Positions 15,484 to 24,200 of a stretch of DNA of 64,000 nt are shown piece by piece. The stretch's first letter is position 1; every line of letters starts with the position of its first letter. This DNA is from Candidatus Dechloromonas phosphorivorans. GTDB taxonomy: Bacteria; Pseudomonadota; Gammaproteobacteria; Burkholderiales; Rhodocyclaceae. The stretch lies in contig JADKBR010000001.1 of assembly GCA_016714975.1 (NCBI GenBank), positions 496,001 to 560,000 of the forward strand. Reading direction: 5' to 3'. Both the position numbers and the translations under genes were made by a program. Below the pieces are notes generated by a model. The model saw only the letters and a program-made list of their open reading frames with translations. It was not told where the DNA came from and ran no database searches.

Positions 15484-16908
15484 TCAGGCGTGATGACCAG
15501 CCGGAGCCAGCACCGGGGCATCTTGCGTCTTGCCGCCTGCCATGGTCTTGAACATGTTGTAGGCCATGAGCAGCATGCCGGACAGGAACAGGACACCACC
15601 CAGCCAGCGGATCGCCCAGAACGGGTAGGAACCCTTGACCGATTCGACGAAGCTGTAAGCCAGCGTACCGTCGGCATTGACCGCGCGCCACATCAGGCCC
15701 TGCATGACGCCGGCAATCCACATCGAGGCGATGTAGAGCACGGTACCGATGGTGGCGATCCAGAAGTGGGTCGTGACCAGCTTGGTGCTGTACATCTCGC
15801 TCTTGCCGAACAGGCGCGGCAACAGGTAGTAAATGGAACCGATCGATACCATGGCGACCCAGCCCAGCGCGCCAGAGTGCACGTGGCCGACCGTCCAGTC
15901 CGTGTAGTGCGACAGGGCATTGACGGTCTTGATCGACATCATCGGGCCCTCGAAGGTCGACATGCCGTAGAAGGACAGCGAGGTGATCAGGAACTTCAGG
16001 ATCGGATCGTCGCGCAGCTTGTGCCAGGCACCCGACAGGGTCATGATGCCGTTGATCATGCCACCCCAGGACGGCGCCAGCAGAATCAGCGAGAAGACCA
16101 TGCCGACCGACTGGGTCCAGTCAGGCAGCGCGGTGTAGTGCAGGTGGTGCGGACCCGCCCACATGTAGGTAAAGATCAGCGCCCAGAAGTGCACCACCGA
16201 CAGGCGGTAGGAATAGACCGGACGCCCGGCGGCCTTCGGCACGAAGTAGTACATCATGCCCAGGAAGCCGGCGGTCAGGAAAAAGCCCACGGCGTTGTGA
16301 CCGTACCACCACTGGATCATCGCATCCTGAACACCGGCAAAGGCGGAGTAGGACTTGGTCAGTGAAACCGGCATTGCCATGCTGTTGACAATGTGCAGCA
16401 GGGCAACGGCGAGGATGAAAGAGCCGAAGAACCAGTTGGCCACATAGATGTGCGAAACCTTGCGGACGGCGATGGTGCCGAAGAACACCAGGGCGTAGGA
16501 AACCCAGACCAGCGTGATCAGGATATCGATCGGCCATTCCAGTTCGGCGTACTCCTTGCCCTGGGTGATACCCAGCGGCAACGTGATCGCCGCCAGCACG
16601 ATGACGAGTTGCCAACCCCAGAAGGTGAAGGGAATCAACGGACCGCCCCAAAGTCGCACGTGGCTGGTGCGCTGCACGCACCAGTAGGACGTCGCGAACA
16701 AGGCGCAGCCACCGAACGCGAAGATGACCGCGTTGGTATGCAGCGGACGCAGACGGCCAAAGTGCAGGAAGCCGATATTCAGCTCCGGCCAGACCAGTTG
16801 CGCTGCAATGATGACACCGACAAGCATGCCGACGATGCCCCAGATGACGGTCATGACAGCAAACTGCCGTACGACCTTGTCGTTGTATGTGGTTTGCGTT
16901 CCAGACAT
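15484..16908 (-). CDS. ccoN: cbb3-type cytochrome c oxidase, catalytic subunit I
   Basis: A 474-residue heme-copper oxidase core with about 12 membrane helices. It reduces O2 to water at very low oxygen while pumping protons. The binuclear-centre region shows QWWYGHNAVGFFLTAGFLGM and HHLHYTALPDWTQS, with HVHSGALGWVAM downstream. Length and pattern match the family. It heads the ccoNOQP operon, and an FNR box about 100 bp upstream makes anaerobic or microaerobic induction very likely. Confidence 0.97.
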   Translation of the reverse strand: MSGTQTTYNDKVVRQFAVMTVIWGIVGMLVGVIIAAQLVWPELNIGFLHFGRLRPLHTNAVIFAFGGCALFATSYWCVQRTSHVRLWGGPLIPFTFWGWQLVIVLAAITLPLGITQGKEYAELEWPIDILITLVWVSYALVFFGTIAVRKVSHIYVANWFFGSFILAVALLHIVNSMAMPVSLTKSYSAFAGVQDAMIQWWYGHNAVGFFLTAGFLGMMYYFVPKAAGRPVYSYRLSVVHFWALIFTYMWAGPHHLHYTALPDWTQSVGMVFSLILLAPSWGGMINGIMTLSGAWHKLRDDPILKFLITSLSFYGMSTFEGPMMSIKTVNALSHYTDWTVGHVHSGALGWVAMVSIGSIYYLLPRLFGKSEMYSTKLVTTHFWIATIGTVLYIASMWIAGVMQGLMWRAVNADGTLAYSFVESVKGSYPFWAIRWLGGVLFLSGMLLMAYNMFKTMAGGKTQDAPVLAPAGHHA

Positions 16909-16979
16909 GAACCCACCTCTCGTTGAAGAAAAAGACTAACTGACCGCCCCACCGAACCCAAGGCGGCGCATGAGAACGG

Positions 16980-17020
16980 ATGATATTTTACAACTGCGGC
17001 GTGAATTTGACCTAGATCAA
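16980..17020 (-). promoter_or_regulatory. FNR-dependent promoter of ccoNOQP
   Basis: The FNR box TTGACCTAGATCAA occupies 17007-17020. On the minus strand the -10 TATCAT is at 16980-16985. The box centre is then about 41 bp from the expected transcription start (near 16973), the exact geometry of a class II FNR-activated promoter. Confidence 0.82.
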
Positions 17021-17067
17021 CCAACCAATTATCTAGCTCGAACTGGAGTACGCCGACCTTCGCCTCG

Positions 17068-17446
17068 CCAGAAAATGACATTGCTATGGCGGCACTATTG
17101 CCGGGCAAGGCCGGTGACGCTGCTCGCACAGCGACCAACCTCTGGGGGTTTGGGAAGCGGTGCTGTGGATCGCTCGGACGGGAAGTCCATAGCGTGATCT
17201 GCCCCCCGTTTCGGGCCATGCAACATCGTCTATCAACGCTTGGGCGATGGCTTCGGCGAATCGTCTGGCAACAGTTGCGCCCAATAGCCTCGGGCGATCT
17301 CGGGGCGGTTTAAACGGACAGATCCACCCCATGGTCGAGAGCTTGTTCGCCGCACCAATCGATTTCGCCGCATCGCTGCCCGCTACGACAAACTCGTCGA
17401 ACGATTTGCATTCCTCGTGGCCGCCGCCGTTAAATGGTTCGCTTAA
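17068..17446 (+). pseudogene. Decayed IS5-family transposase relic
   Basis: Pieces of an IS5-type transposase can be read in shifting frames: LLPGKAGD (near 17095), AVLWIARTGSP followed by a TAG where WRDLP is expected (17157-17200), FGPCNIVYQRL and GRWLRRIVWQQL (about 17208-17280), and the C-terminus RRIAARYDKLVERF to a stop at 17444-17446. One nonsense codon, at least two frameshifts and a large internal deletion are evident, since about 380 bp remain of some 800. It overlaps the amiC 3' end by 17 bp and lies directly behind the ccoN promoter. Confidence 0.75.
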
Positions 17447-18797
17447 TCGACAATTCGTCTTGGGGGATACTGGCGAGCCCAGCCTTCGGGCCGGGCGGAT
17501 GCTTGATGAAGTATTGCTTCACGCCGCGGACAATGGCATCCGCCAGTTTGTCCTGGTATACATCGTCGTTGAGGCGACGCTCTTCGTCGGGATTGGAGAT
17601 GAAAGCCGTCTCGATCAGGGCCGAAGGGATATCCGGGGCCTTGAGGACCGCGAAGCCAGCTTGTTCGACACTGGTCTTGTGCAGCGTATTGACCGAACCC
17701 AGTTCCCCAAGCAGGTATTTGCCGAGCTTGAGGCTGTCGTTGATCGTCGCCGTCTGTGACAGATCGAGCAGGGTGCGGGCGAGGAACAGGTCCTTGGCGC
17801 CGAGATTGACGCCACCGACCAAGTCGGCTTCGTTCTCACGCTGGGCCAGCAGGCGGGCCTGCATGCTCGACGCCCCGCGTTCGGACAGCACGAACACCGA
17901 CGAACCGCGCGCATCCGGCTTCACCCAGGCGTCGGCGTGGATCGACAGGAAGAGGTCGGACTGCACCCGGCGCGCCTTCTGGACGCGCATTTGCAGAGGC
18001 ACGAAGAAGTCCGAGTCGCGCGTCAGCACGGCGCGCATGTTCGGCTCGGCATCGAATCGTGCCTTGAGGCGCTTGGCGACGGCCAGTGTGACGGTCTTCT
18101 CGTAGGTTCCACCGTGCCCGATCGCGCCCGGATCTTCACCGCCGTGCCCGGGATCGAGCGTGATGGTGACCAGTCGGTCAACGATCGGCTTGCCCGACTT
18201 GCGGGTCGTGCGGACTTCTGGGGCTTCGGGCGCCGGCGCCGTCTCAGCCTTCCTGGTCGGGGCTTCCTGGGTCTTGGGCTCGGTATCGAGCTGCAACGGC
18301 TCGACGGCATCCTTGCGCCCCTCGACCAGCGACATCAGCGGATCGACAGGTGTCACCGGGTAAACATCGAGCACAAGGCGATGGCCGTACTCGCCGACCG
18401 GCTTGACTTCGAAAACCTGCGGCGCAACCTTGGACTTGAGTTCCATGACCAGGCGGACGACACCGGGCTTGTAGCGTCCGGCACGCAACAGCTTGATGTA
18501 GGGGTCGTTGGTCGTCACCTTGCGCGCAATGCTGTCGAGGACGCTGTTGAACTCGACACCCTCGATATCGACGACCAGCCGGTCGGGATTCTCGACCGTG
18601 AAGTGGGTGAACTTGAGGGGCCCGTCGTGTTCGAGGGTGACGCGCGTGTAGTCGGCGGCCGGCCAGATACGGACCGACAGGACGGATGGCTGCTTCGCCG
18701 CCGCGCCAACCAGCGGCGATACGGAAAGAATCAACGAGGCGCCGGCATAGCGCAGAAGCTGCCGTCGCCCGCGGCTGGTTTGATGGCCCTTATGCAT
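17430..18797 (-). CDS. amiC: N-acetylmuramoyl-L-alanine amidase (AmiC type)
   Basis: A periplasmic zinc amidase that cuts septal peptidoglycan during daughter-cell separation. The 455 residues begin with a Tat-type signal (RGRRQLLRYAGASLILSVSP), then an AMIN domain (about 35-145), a Pro/Ala/Glu linker and an Amidase_3 domain (about 205-440). The domain has ITLDPGHGGEDPGA, YEKTVTLAVAKRL, LFLSIHADAW and the catalytic glutamate in SALIETAFISNP. The last few codons overlap the IS5 relic, so the extreme C-terminus may have been remodelled. The start lies inside the tsaE 3' end. Confidence 0.94.
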   Translation of the reverse strand: MHKGHQTSRGRRQLLRYAGASLILSVSPLVGAAAKQPSVLSVRIWPAADYTRVTLEHDGPLKFTHFTVENPDRLVVDIEGVEFNSVLDSIARKVTTNDPYIKLLRAGRYKPGVVRLVMELKSKVAPQVFEVKPVGEYGHRLVLDVYPVTPVDPLMSLVEGRKDAVEPLQLDTEPKTQEAPTRKAETAPAPEAPEVRTTRKSGKPIVDRLVTITLDPGHGGEDPGAIGHGGTYEKTVTLAVAKRLKARFDAEPNMRAVLTRDSDFFVPLQMRVQKARRVQSDLFLSIHADAWVKPDARGSSVFVLSERGASSMQARLLAQRENEADLVGGVNLGAKDLFLARTLLDLSQTATINDSLKLGKYLLGELGSVNTLHKTSVEQAGFAVLKAPDIPSALIETAFISNPDEERRLNDDVYQDKLADAIVRGVKQYFIKHPPGPKAGLASIPQDELSIKRTI

Positions 18798-19246
18798 TGC
18801 GCCCCTCCCGGTGACTCGGCGATAGCTTCGAGGAGACGCCCGGAACCCGCATGCTCAAGATGCAGCCGTAGGTCGGGTACGGGCACGCGGCCTTGGGCGC
18901 GCTCCGGCCATTCGACCAGGCAGACAGTGTTGCGGTTGAAGTATTCATCAAGGCCCGCATCGAGAAACTCCTCTGGTGACTCGAAACGATAAAAATCAAA
19001 GTGATATAAGTATAAGCTCGAAACCACGTAAACTTCAATAAGAGAATAGGTCGGGCTTTTCACCGGTCCCTGATAACCAAGCGCCCGGATCAGGGAACGA
19101 ACCAGTGTCGTCTTTCCGGTGCCGAGGTCGCCTTCGAGAAATATCACCAGTCCCGGATGCAATGCCGGCGCCAGCAATTGGCCCAGCCGCTGGGTGGCCG
19201 CCTCGTCGGGCAAGTGAAAAAAGGCGGTAACATCGGGGCTATGCAA
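18731..19246 (-). CDS. tsaE: tRNA threonylcarbamoyladenosine synthesis ATPase TsaE
   Basis: ATPase partner of TsaB/TsaD in making t6A37 on ANN-decoding tRNAs. The Walker A GDLGTGKTTLVRSL and the motif VKSPTYSLIEVY identify the family, with HFDFYRFESPEEFLDAGLDE after it. No ATG is available in frame. The most likely start is TTG at 19244-19246, which gives 171 residues and makes the 5' ends of tsaE and the divergent queG overlap by a few bases. The 3' end overlaps amiC by 67 bp, a common tsaE-amiC coupling. Confidence 0.88.
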   Translation of the reverse strand: MHSPDVTAFFHLPDEAATQRLGQLLAPALHPGLVIFLEGDLGTGKTTLVRSLIRALGYQGPVKSPTYSLIEVYVVSSLYLYHFDFYRFESPEEFLDAGLDEYFNRNTVCLVEWPERAQGRVPVPDLRLHLEHAGSGRLLEAIAESPGGAQCIRAIKPAAGDGSFCAMPAPR

Positions 19247-20314
19247 GATCCGAACTCCACGCTGGATGCAGCAGCGCTGAAGGAAGCCATCCGTCAGGCC
19301 GGCAGGGAACTGGGTTTCGCCGCAATCGGCTTCGCCAGGGCCGACACCACAGGCGCGGCGGCGCATCTGCGGGATTGGCTGGCCGCCGGCTGCCACGGCG
19401 AGATGGATTATATGGCCCGTCATGAAAAATTGCGCGCCGACCCCCAACTGCTCCATGCCGGGACGGCGACCGTGATCTCGGCTGCGGTCGACTACCTGCC
19501 GCACGGCAAAATCGCCGGCGATCCCGAGCAGGCGGCGATTTCACGCTACGCGCAGGGCCGCGACTACCACAAGGTCGTGCGCCACCGGTTGCAGCGCCTG
19601 GCCGAGGCGATCGGCTCGCTGGCCGGCCCATTCGGCTACCGCGTTTTCTCGGATTCGGCGCCGGTCATGGAAGTGCATTTCGCGCAGCAGGCTGGCGTCG
19701 GCTGGCGCGGCAAGCACACGCTGCTGCTTTCGCAGCAAGGTTCCTGGCGCTTTCTCGGCGAGATCTACTGCGACTTGCCGTTGCCCCCCGACGCGCCAGT
19801 CGAGGAACATTGCGGCACGTGCACGGCGTGCCTCGACACCTGTCCGACGTGGGCAATCACCGCGCCCTACCGCGTCGACGCGCGGCGCTGCATTTCCTAC
19901 CTGACCATCGAACTGGCCGGCAGCATTCCCGAGGAATTTCGGCCATTGCTCGGCAACCGCATCTACGGCTGCGACGACTGCCAGCTCTGCTGCCCGTGGA
20001 ACCGCTTCGTGCAGTCCGGCGACCCGGAATTCGCACCGCGCCACGGGTTGGACGAAACCCGCCTGGTCGAGCTTTTTGCCTGGACGGAGACGGAATTCAA
20101 CGAACGGTTGGCGGGCAACCCGATCCGCCGCATCGGCCATGCCCGCTGGTTGCGCAATATCGCCGTAGCGCTGGGCAATGCCGGCGATTCAGCCGAAACC
20201 CGTTCGGCGCTGGCCAAGCGCGCCGACCACCCTTCGCCGATCGTTCGCGAACACGTCGCCTGGGCACTGATGCAACTGGAGACCAAGAACTCCGCCCCGG
20301 AGCGCCCGGAATGA
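19241..20314 (+). CDS. queG: Epoxyqueuosine reductase
   Basis: A cobalamin- and Fe-S-dependent enzyme for the last step of queuosine synthesis in tRNA. The 357 residues show DYHKVVRHRLQRLAEAIG, VFSDSAPVMEVHFAQQAG and GWRGKHTLLLSQQGSW. The two ferredoxin-type cluster motifs are CGTCTACLDTCPTWAI and CDDCQLCCPWN. A HEAT-like C-terminal segment follows. The ATG at 19241 gives the family start. The promoter must lie inside the tsaE reading frame. Confidence 0.95.
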   Translation: MQDPNSTLDAAALKEAIRQAGRELGFAAIGFARADTTGAAAHLRDWLAAGCHGEMDYMARHEKLRADPQLLHAGTATVISAAVDYLPHGKIAGDPEQAAISRYAQGRDYHKVVRHRLQRLAEAIGSLAGPFGYRVFSDSAPVMEVHFAQQAGVGWRGKHTLLLSQQGSWRFLGEIYCDLPLPPDAPVEEHCGTCTACLDTCPTWAITAPYRVDARRCISYLTIELAGSIPEEFRPLLGNRIYGCDDCQLCCPWNRFVQSGDPEFAPRHGLDETRLVELFAWTETEFNERLAGNPIRRIGHARWLRNIAVALGNAGDSAETRSALAKRADHPSPIVREHVAWALMQLETKNSAPERPE

Positions 20315-20352
20315 ACTGATCGGACGGCGGGCGGCAAGATTCCTCGACCCCG

Positions 20353-20616
20353 TCAGGCGACGCTGGCGTGATGCTCCAGGTAGTGCTTCAGTACGCTCTT
20401 GAGGACGGCGGCATGCTCGGCGTTGCCGGTGTCCTGCGCATGCTTGATATCGTCGCCGATCATCCTCTTGATCCGCCTTTCGCCACTCTCGGTGTGAATC
20501 AGGTAGTTGCCGAGTTCGAGCGCGACCATTTCCGGGATGTGCTCATGCTCCGAAATTGCGAGAATTTCTTCTTCAGTCAGTTCGGACAATTCGATGCAGT
20601 CTTGCAGTGTCAACAT
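20353..20616 (-). CDS. Conserved-looking small protein, unknown function
   Basis: An 87-residue, mostly helical, charged protein starting MLTLQDCIELSELTEEEILA and ending LKHYLEHHASVA. It contains two EH pairs (SEHEHIPEM) and no membrane segment or signal peptide. A purine-rich GGGAGAAAG precedes the ATG. Base composition matches the neighbours, so it looks like a real resident gene. It converges on queG. I do not recognise the family. Confidence 0.65.
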   Translation of the reverse strand: MLTLQDCIELSELTEEEILAISEHEHIPEMVALELGNYLIHTESGERRIKRMIGDDIKHAQDTGNAEHAAVLKSVLKHYLEHHASVA

Positions 20617-20724
20617 GTTTTGCTTTCTCCCACTTAAGTTACTAATAAGGCATTTAGACGCAAGGATCAGCCCGATGCATTGACCTGAGACAATCTTTAA
20701 CAATAAAACGCAGGTACCGATCGA

Positions 20725-21561
20725 TTACGCTATTGGCCGGCCAGGATCAACGCACCATTCGCTCCACGAACCGGCGTATAGACGCGACCCGGGCAAACCC
20801 GCGATTTCCATGGCCAGCATGTTGTGACAGGCCGAGACCCCGGAACCGCACTGATGAATGACCTGCTCTGGAAGTGCACCGGCGAGCACAGCTAGCCATT
20901 CGGCGCGCAACTCGGCGGCCGGCTTGTAGCGCCCGTCAGCCCGCAGGTTGTCACGGAAAAAGCGGTTGACCGCGCCGGGGATGTGACCACCGACCGGGTC
21001 GATCGTTTCGTTCTCGCCACGGTAACGGTCCGGGCTGCGCGCATCGACCAGACGCATGCCGGGAGTCTCCAGGCGCTCAAGCACGTCATCGGTGGTGATT
21101 GGGCCGACTTCGGCGCTCGCATTGAAGGCAACCGCGTGCACCTTTGGTGGCAGCGCAGTCATCGCCCCCCCTGCCGCCCGCCAGGCCTGCAGCCCGCCAT
21201 CGAGCAACGCCACCCGTTCATGGCCGAGCCACCGTAGCAAGACCCACAGGCGCCCGGCAATCATGCCTTGGGCATCGTCGTAAACGACAACCTGGGTCTG
21301 CGGCCCGATGCCGATCTCTCCCAAGCGCTCCACCAAACGGTCGCGCTCGGGCCAAGGATGGCGGCCATTGGCGCCAGTCACCGGCCCCGAGAGGTCGCGG
21401 TCGCAATGCAGAAAGACCGCCCCTGGGATATGGCTCTCGGAATACGCACGCTCACCGTAGCCAACGTCGGACAACTGATGGCGCACGTCGATGACGCGCC
21501 ACTCCAAGTCGCCCAGATGGGCGGCCAGCGTCGCGACATCAACCAGCGTCGTGAAGCTCAC
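20725..21561 (-). CDS. sseA: 3-mercaptopyruvate/thiosulfate sulfurtransferase (two rhodanese domains)
   Basis: Transfers sulphur from 3-mercaptopyruvate (or thiosulfate) to thiol acceptors. The 278 residues form an inactive N-terminal rhodanese domain (RVIDVRHQLSD) and an active C-terminal one with the loop CGSGVSACHN, a pattern closer to mercaptopyruvate than thiosulfate enzymes. The GTG at 21559-21561 overlaps the stop of the SpoIIAA-like gene (GTGA), so the two are coupled. A longer TTG start is possible but would overlap more. Confidence 0.88.
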   Translation of the reverse strand: MSFTTLVDVATLAAHLGDLEWRVIDVRHQLSDVGYGERAYSESHIPGAVFLHCDRDLSGPVTGANGRHPWPERDRLVERLGEIGIGPQTQVVVYDDAQGMIAGRLWVLLRWLGHERVALLDGGLQAWRAAGGAMTALPPKVHAVAFNASAEVGPITTDDVLERLETPGMRLVDARSPDRYRGENETIDPVGGHIPGAVNRFFRDNLRADGRYKPAAELRAEWLAVLAGALPEQVIHQCGSGVSACHNMLAMEIAGLPGSRLYAGSWSEWCVDPGRPIA

Positions 21562-21908
21562 TGCGTGGCATCCAGCCAAGCGTTCGCCTCGTCGGCGTTA
21601 TCGAAGACCTCGACGTCGGCATTGACGAAGGTCTGCGACAACCAGGCGCTCCAGGTAACCCATTGGCTTTCTGTCACCACCGCGATGCGCTTGAAATCAT
21701 CGGGGTGCGCGCGCGAGAACTTGATTTCCTCCCATGCGACATCTATGGTCAGATCGGCCATCTGGCTAAGGTCGAAAGACAAGTCGACCGGCCCTTCGAA
21801 CTTGACCTTGTAATTGACGACCTCCTCGAACTCCTTGTAATCGGCCAGCGTGAATTCGCCGAAGACGGAAACACTGACGCGCTGAAGTTTTTGGTCGATG
21901 ACAATCAT
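21558..21908 (-). CDS. SpoIIAA/STAS-like protein
   Basis: A 116-residue single-domain protein beginning MIVIDQKLQRVSVSVFGEFT. The pattern LADYKEFEEVVNYKVKFEGP, then VDLSFDLSQMADLTIDVAWE, then an AVVTESQWVTWSAW segment fits the SpoIIAA-like (DUF3478-type) STAS fold, found in lipid-binding or regulatory roles. Specific function is unknown. It shares a GTGA overlap with sseA, suggesting a functional link or simple operon packing. Confidence 0.75.
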   Translation of the reverse strand: MIVIDQKLQRVSVSVFGEFTLADYKEFEEVVNYKVKFEGPVDLSFDLSQMADLTIDVAWEEIKFSRAHPDDFKRIAVVTESQWVTWSAWLSQTFVNADVEVFDNADEANAWLDATQ

Positions 21909-21938
21909 TGCAGATCTCCGCTGTTGTTTGCTGCCAGT

Positions 21939-22790
21939 TTAATCCTGTTCGCCCGGGCTGGCGCGGGAAAAATGCGTCGCCGCGATGCCCGACACGATGA
22001 TCAGCACGATGGCAAACCAGACCGATGCGTCGAGTACCTCGCCCCAGAACAGCGCACCAAGAAGGCTCGAAAAGATTACGGTGCTGTAGGCGAGCGCCGC
22101 CGACAGAAGCGTCTTGCCGCGTGTGTAGGCGCGGGTCATGGCCAGTTGGGCGAGCGTCGCGAAACAGGCGACGCCGAGCAGAAGCAGGCCACTGCGCAGG
22201 TGGACCGGATGCAGGTCGCTGAACAACAGCCAGAGCGCGGCGCAGCATGAGGAAACCAGAGAAAAATAGAACACCGTGCGCACTTCGGGTTCGCCGCGGG
22301 CGCCGAGTTCGCGCACGCTGAAATAGGCCATTCCGGCCAGAACACCTGAGCCGAGACCGATCAGTCCCGCAGCGAGTTGATCGGCATGCAGGGTCGGCTT
22401 GAGCAGCAGCGCCACCCCGACAAGGCCGACCACCAGCGCCCCAAGAGCGCCGACACGCAGGCGCATGCCGGCCAGCGCCAGATAAATCGCGAGGAAAATC
22501 GCCGACGTGTAGTTGAGCGTCACCGCCGTTGCCAGCGGCAACAGGGTGATTGCATGGAAATAGGCGAACAGCGCCGAGAAACCGACGACGCCACGGCTGA
22601 TCTGCCAGCGCCAGTGCGGCGTCGCCAGCCGCACCCCGCGTAGGCGAACCAGTCCGAACATCAAGATCAGCGAAATGAAGCTGCGGTAGAAAGTGATTTC
22701 GACCGCCGAATGCGTCTCCGCAGCCAGCTTGACGCAAACCCCCATGCTGGCAAAGAGCAGGCTGGCGAGCAGCATCCAGAGGGATTGCAT
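21939..22790 (-). CDS. DMT-superfamily permease (two EamA domains)
   Basis: A 283-residue inner-membrane protein with about 10 helices arranged as two EamA repeats, MQSLWMLLASLLFASMGVCV at the start and a second repeat from about residue 140. Family members export amino acids or other metabolites, or are drug/metabolite transporters; the substrate cannot be read from sequence. It ends 30 bp before the SpoIIAA-like gene and may head that small operon. Confidence 0.85.
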   Translation of the reverse strand: MQSLWMLLASLLFASMGVCVKLAAETHSAVEITFYRSFISLILMFGLVRLRGVRLATPHWRWQISRGVVGFSALFAYFHAITLLPLATAVTLNYTSAIFLAIYLALAGMRLRVGALGALVVGLVGVALLLKPTLHADQLAAGLIGLGSGVLAGMAYFSVRELGARGEPEVRTVFYFSLVSSCCAALWLLFSDLHPVHLRSGLLLLGVACFATLAQLAMTRAYTRGKTLLSAALAYSTVIFSSLLGALFWGEVLDASVWFAIVLIIVSGIAATHFSRASPGEQD

Positions 22791-23062
22791 TGGTTGGGGG
22801 CTCGAAAATGGAAAAGGCGACGGATTTTACCCCGCCGATTAGTGCAACCAGCAACGGACAAACCCACCCTGATGGCACTCGCAGGTTGCGCCATGGCGTA
22901 CTCCATCATGATCTGGCAAGACGTGGCCCAATTGGTCATCGTCTTCGTCAGCGCATCGCCGCTGTAATTCAAGCCCTCGGCCATACGCGTGCTGCCGTTG
23001 CTCAATTTGACCTTGGCCCCTCTGATGGAGTATTTTCGCGTGTTTCCTCGAAACTGGTTGCC

Positions 23063-23302
23063 ATGGAACACCCTCCCATCACAGACATGAAATTCGAGAC
23101 GGCCCTCGCCGAGCTCGAAGCCATTGTCCACAGCATGGAAGACGGCAAGCTCGAGCTTGAGGCGTCGATTGCGGCCTATCGCCGTGGAATGGAACTGATG
23201 AAGTACTGCCAAGGCCAGCTGGCCGATGCCGAGCAGCAAGTTCGCGTCCTTGAAAATGGTCAGTTCAAGGACGTCGACCCCAACAGTCTGGACGATCAGT
23301 GA
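23063..23302 (+). CDS. xseB: Exodeoxyribonuclease VII small subunit
   Basis: A 79-residue helical protein, MEHPPITDMKFETALAELEA, with the family core LEAIVHSMEDGKLELEASI. With XseA it forms the single-strand exonuclease; XseA is not in the window. The frame stays open far upstream, but the ATG at 23063 gives the standard length. It ends in a GTGA overlap with ispA, giving the common xseB-ispA-dxs order. Confidence 0.93.
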   Translation: MEHPPITDMKFETALAELEAIVHSMEDGKLELEASIAAYRRGMELMKYCQGQLADAEQQVRVLENGQFKDVDPNSLDDQ

Positions 23303-24192
23303 GTGCCCCAGCCATTGCGGAATGGATGGCGGCCACGCAGGCGCGTATCGAAACCGCGCTGAGCCTGTTCCTGCCCGCTACCGACAGCATTCCCGCCCGC
23401 CTTCACGACGCCATGCGCTACACGACGCTCGGCGGCGGCAAGCGAATCCGCCCGCTGCTTGCCTTTGCGGCGGGCGAACTCACCGGGGCCACCGCGGATA
23501 CGCTCGACCGCATCGGCTGCGCGGTCGAGATGATCCACGCTTATTCCCTCGTGCATGACGACCTGCCGTGCATGGACAATGACGTGCTGCGGCGCGGCCG
23601 CCCGACCTGCCATGTCGAGTTCGACGAGCCGACTGCCTTGCTGGTTGGCGACAGCCTGCAAACACTCGCCTTTGAGGTGCTTGCCAGTGGGCCGATCGCG
23701 GATCCGTCGCGCCAGCTCGAAATGATCGCTCTGCTCGCCCGCGCCAGCGGCTCGCGCGGGATGGCCGGAGGCCAGGCCATCGACCTCGAATCGGTCGGGC
23801 AGGAACGCGACCAACCGCAACTGGAACTGATGCATGCGCTCAAGACGGGCGCCCTGATCCGTGCTGCAGTGATGCTTGGCGCCTTGGCCGGGAAGCACCT
23901 CTCGACCGACGAGCACAGCAGTCTCGACCGCTTTGCCAAACGCGCCGGCCTGCTCTTTCAGGTGGTCGATGACATTCTCGACTGCACGGCAAACACGGCA
24001 ACCTTGGGCAAAACAGCCGGCAAGGATGAGGTCGCCGAGAAGCCGACCTATGTCCGACTGCTCGGTCTCGATGCCGCCCGCAGCTACGCCGAAGAACTGC
24101 GGCGCGATGCCTTGGACACCCTATCCGTCTTCGGCGAGCGCGCCAACCGCTTGACGCAACTCGCTGACTTCATCTGTCACCGGCAATTCTGA
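23299..24192 (+). CDS. ispA: (2E,6E)-farnesyl diphosphate synthase
   Basis: Polyprenyl synthetase that condenses IPP with DMAPP/GPP to farnesyl diphosphate. The 297 residues carry the first aspartate-rich motif DDLPCMD at 87-93, the substrate site GGGKRIRPLL, and the second motif VVDDILD near 226. The GTG start overlaps the xseB stop. The dxs gene follows after 8 bp, so the isoprenoid precursor and chain-elongation steps are co-expressed. Confidence 0.96.
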   Translation: MSAPAIAEWMAATQARIETALSLFLPATDSIPARLHDAMRYTTLGGGKRIRPLLAFAAGELTGATADTLDRIGCAVEMIHAYSLVHDDLPCMDNDVLRRGRPTCHVEFDEPTALLVGDSLQTLAFEVLASGPIADPSRQLEMIALLARASGSRGMAGGQAIDLESVGQERDQPQLELMHALKTGALIRAAVMLGALAGKHLSTDEHSSLDRFAKRAGLLFQVVDDILDCTANTATLGKTAGKDEVAEKPTYVRLLGLDAARSYAEELRRDALDTLSVFGERANRLTQLADFICHRQF

Positions 24193-24200
24193 GCCCCCCA

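Noticed and set aside
20725..21561. Possible phosphatase or other enzyme instead of a sulfurtransferase
   Set aside because: Two rhodanese domains and the CGSGVSAC loop leave no doubt about the family.
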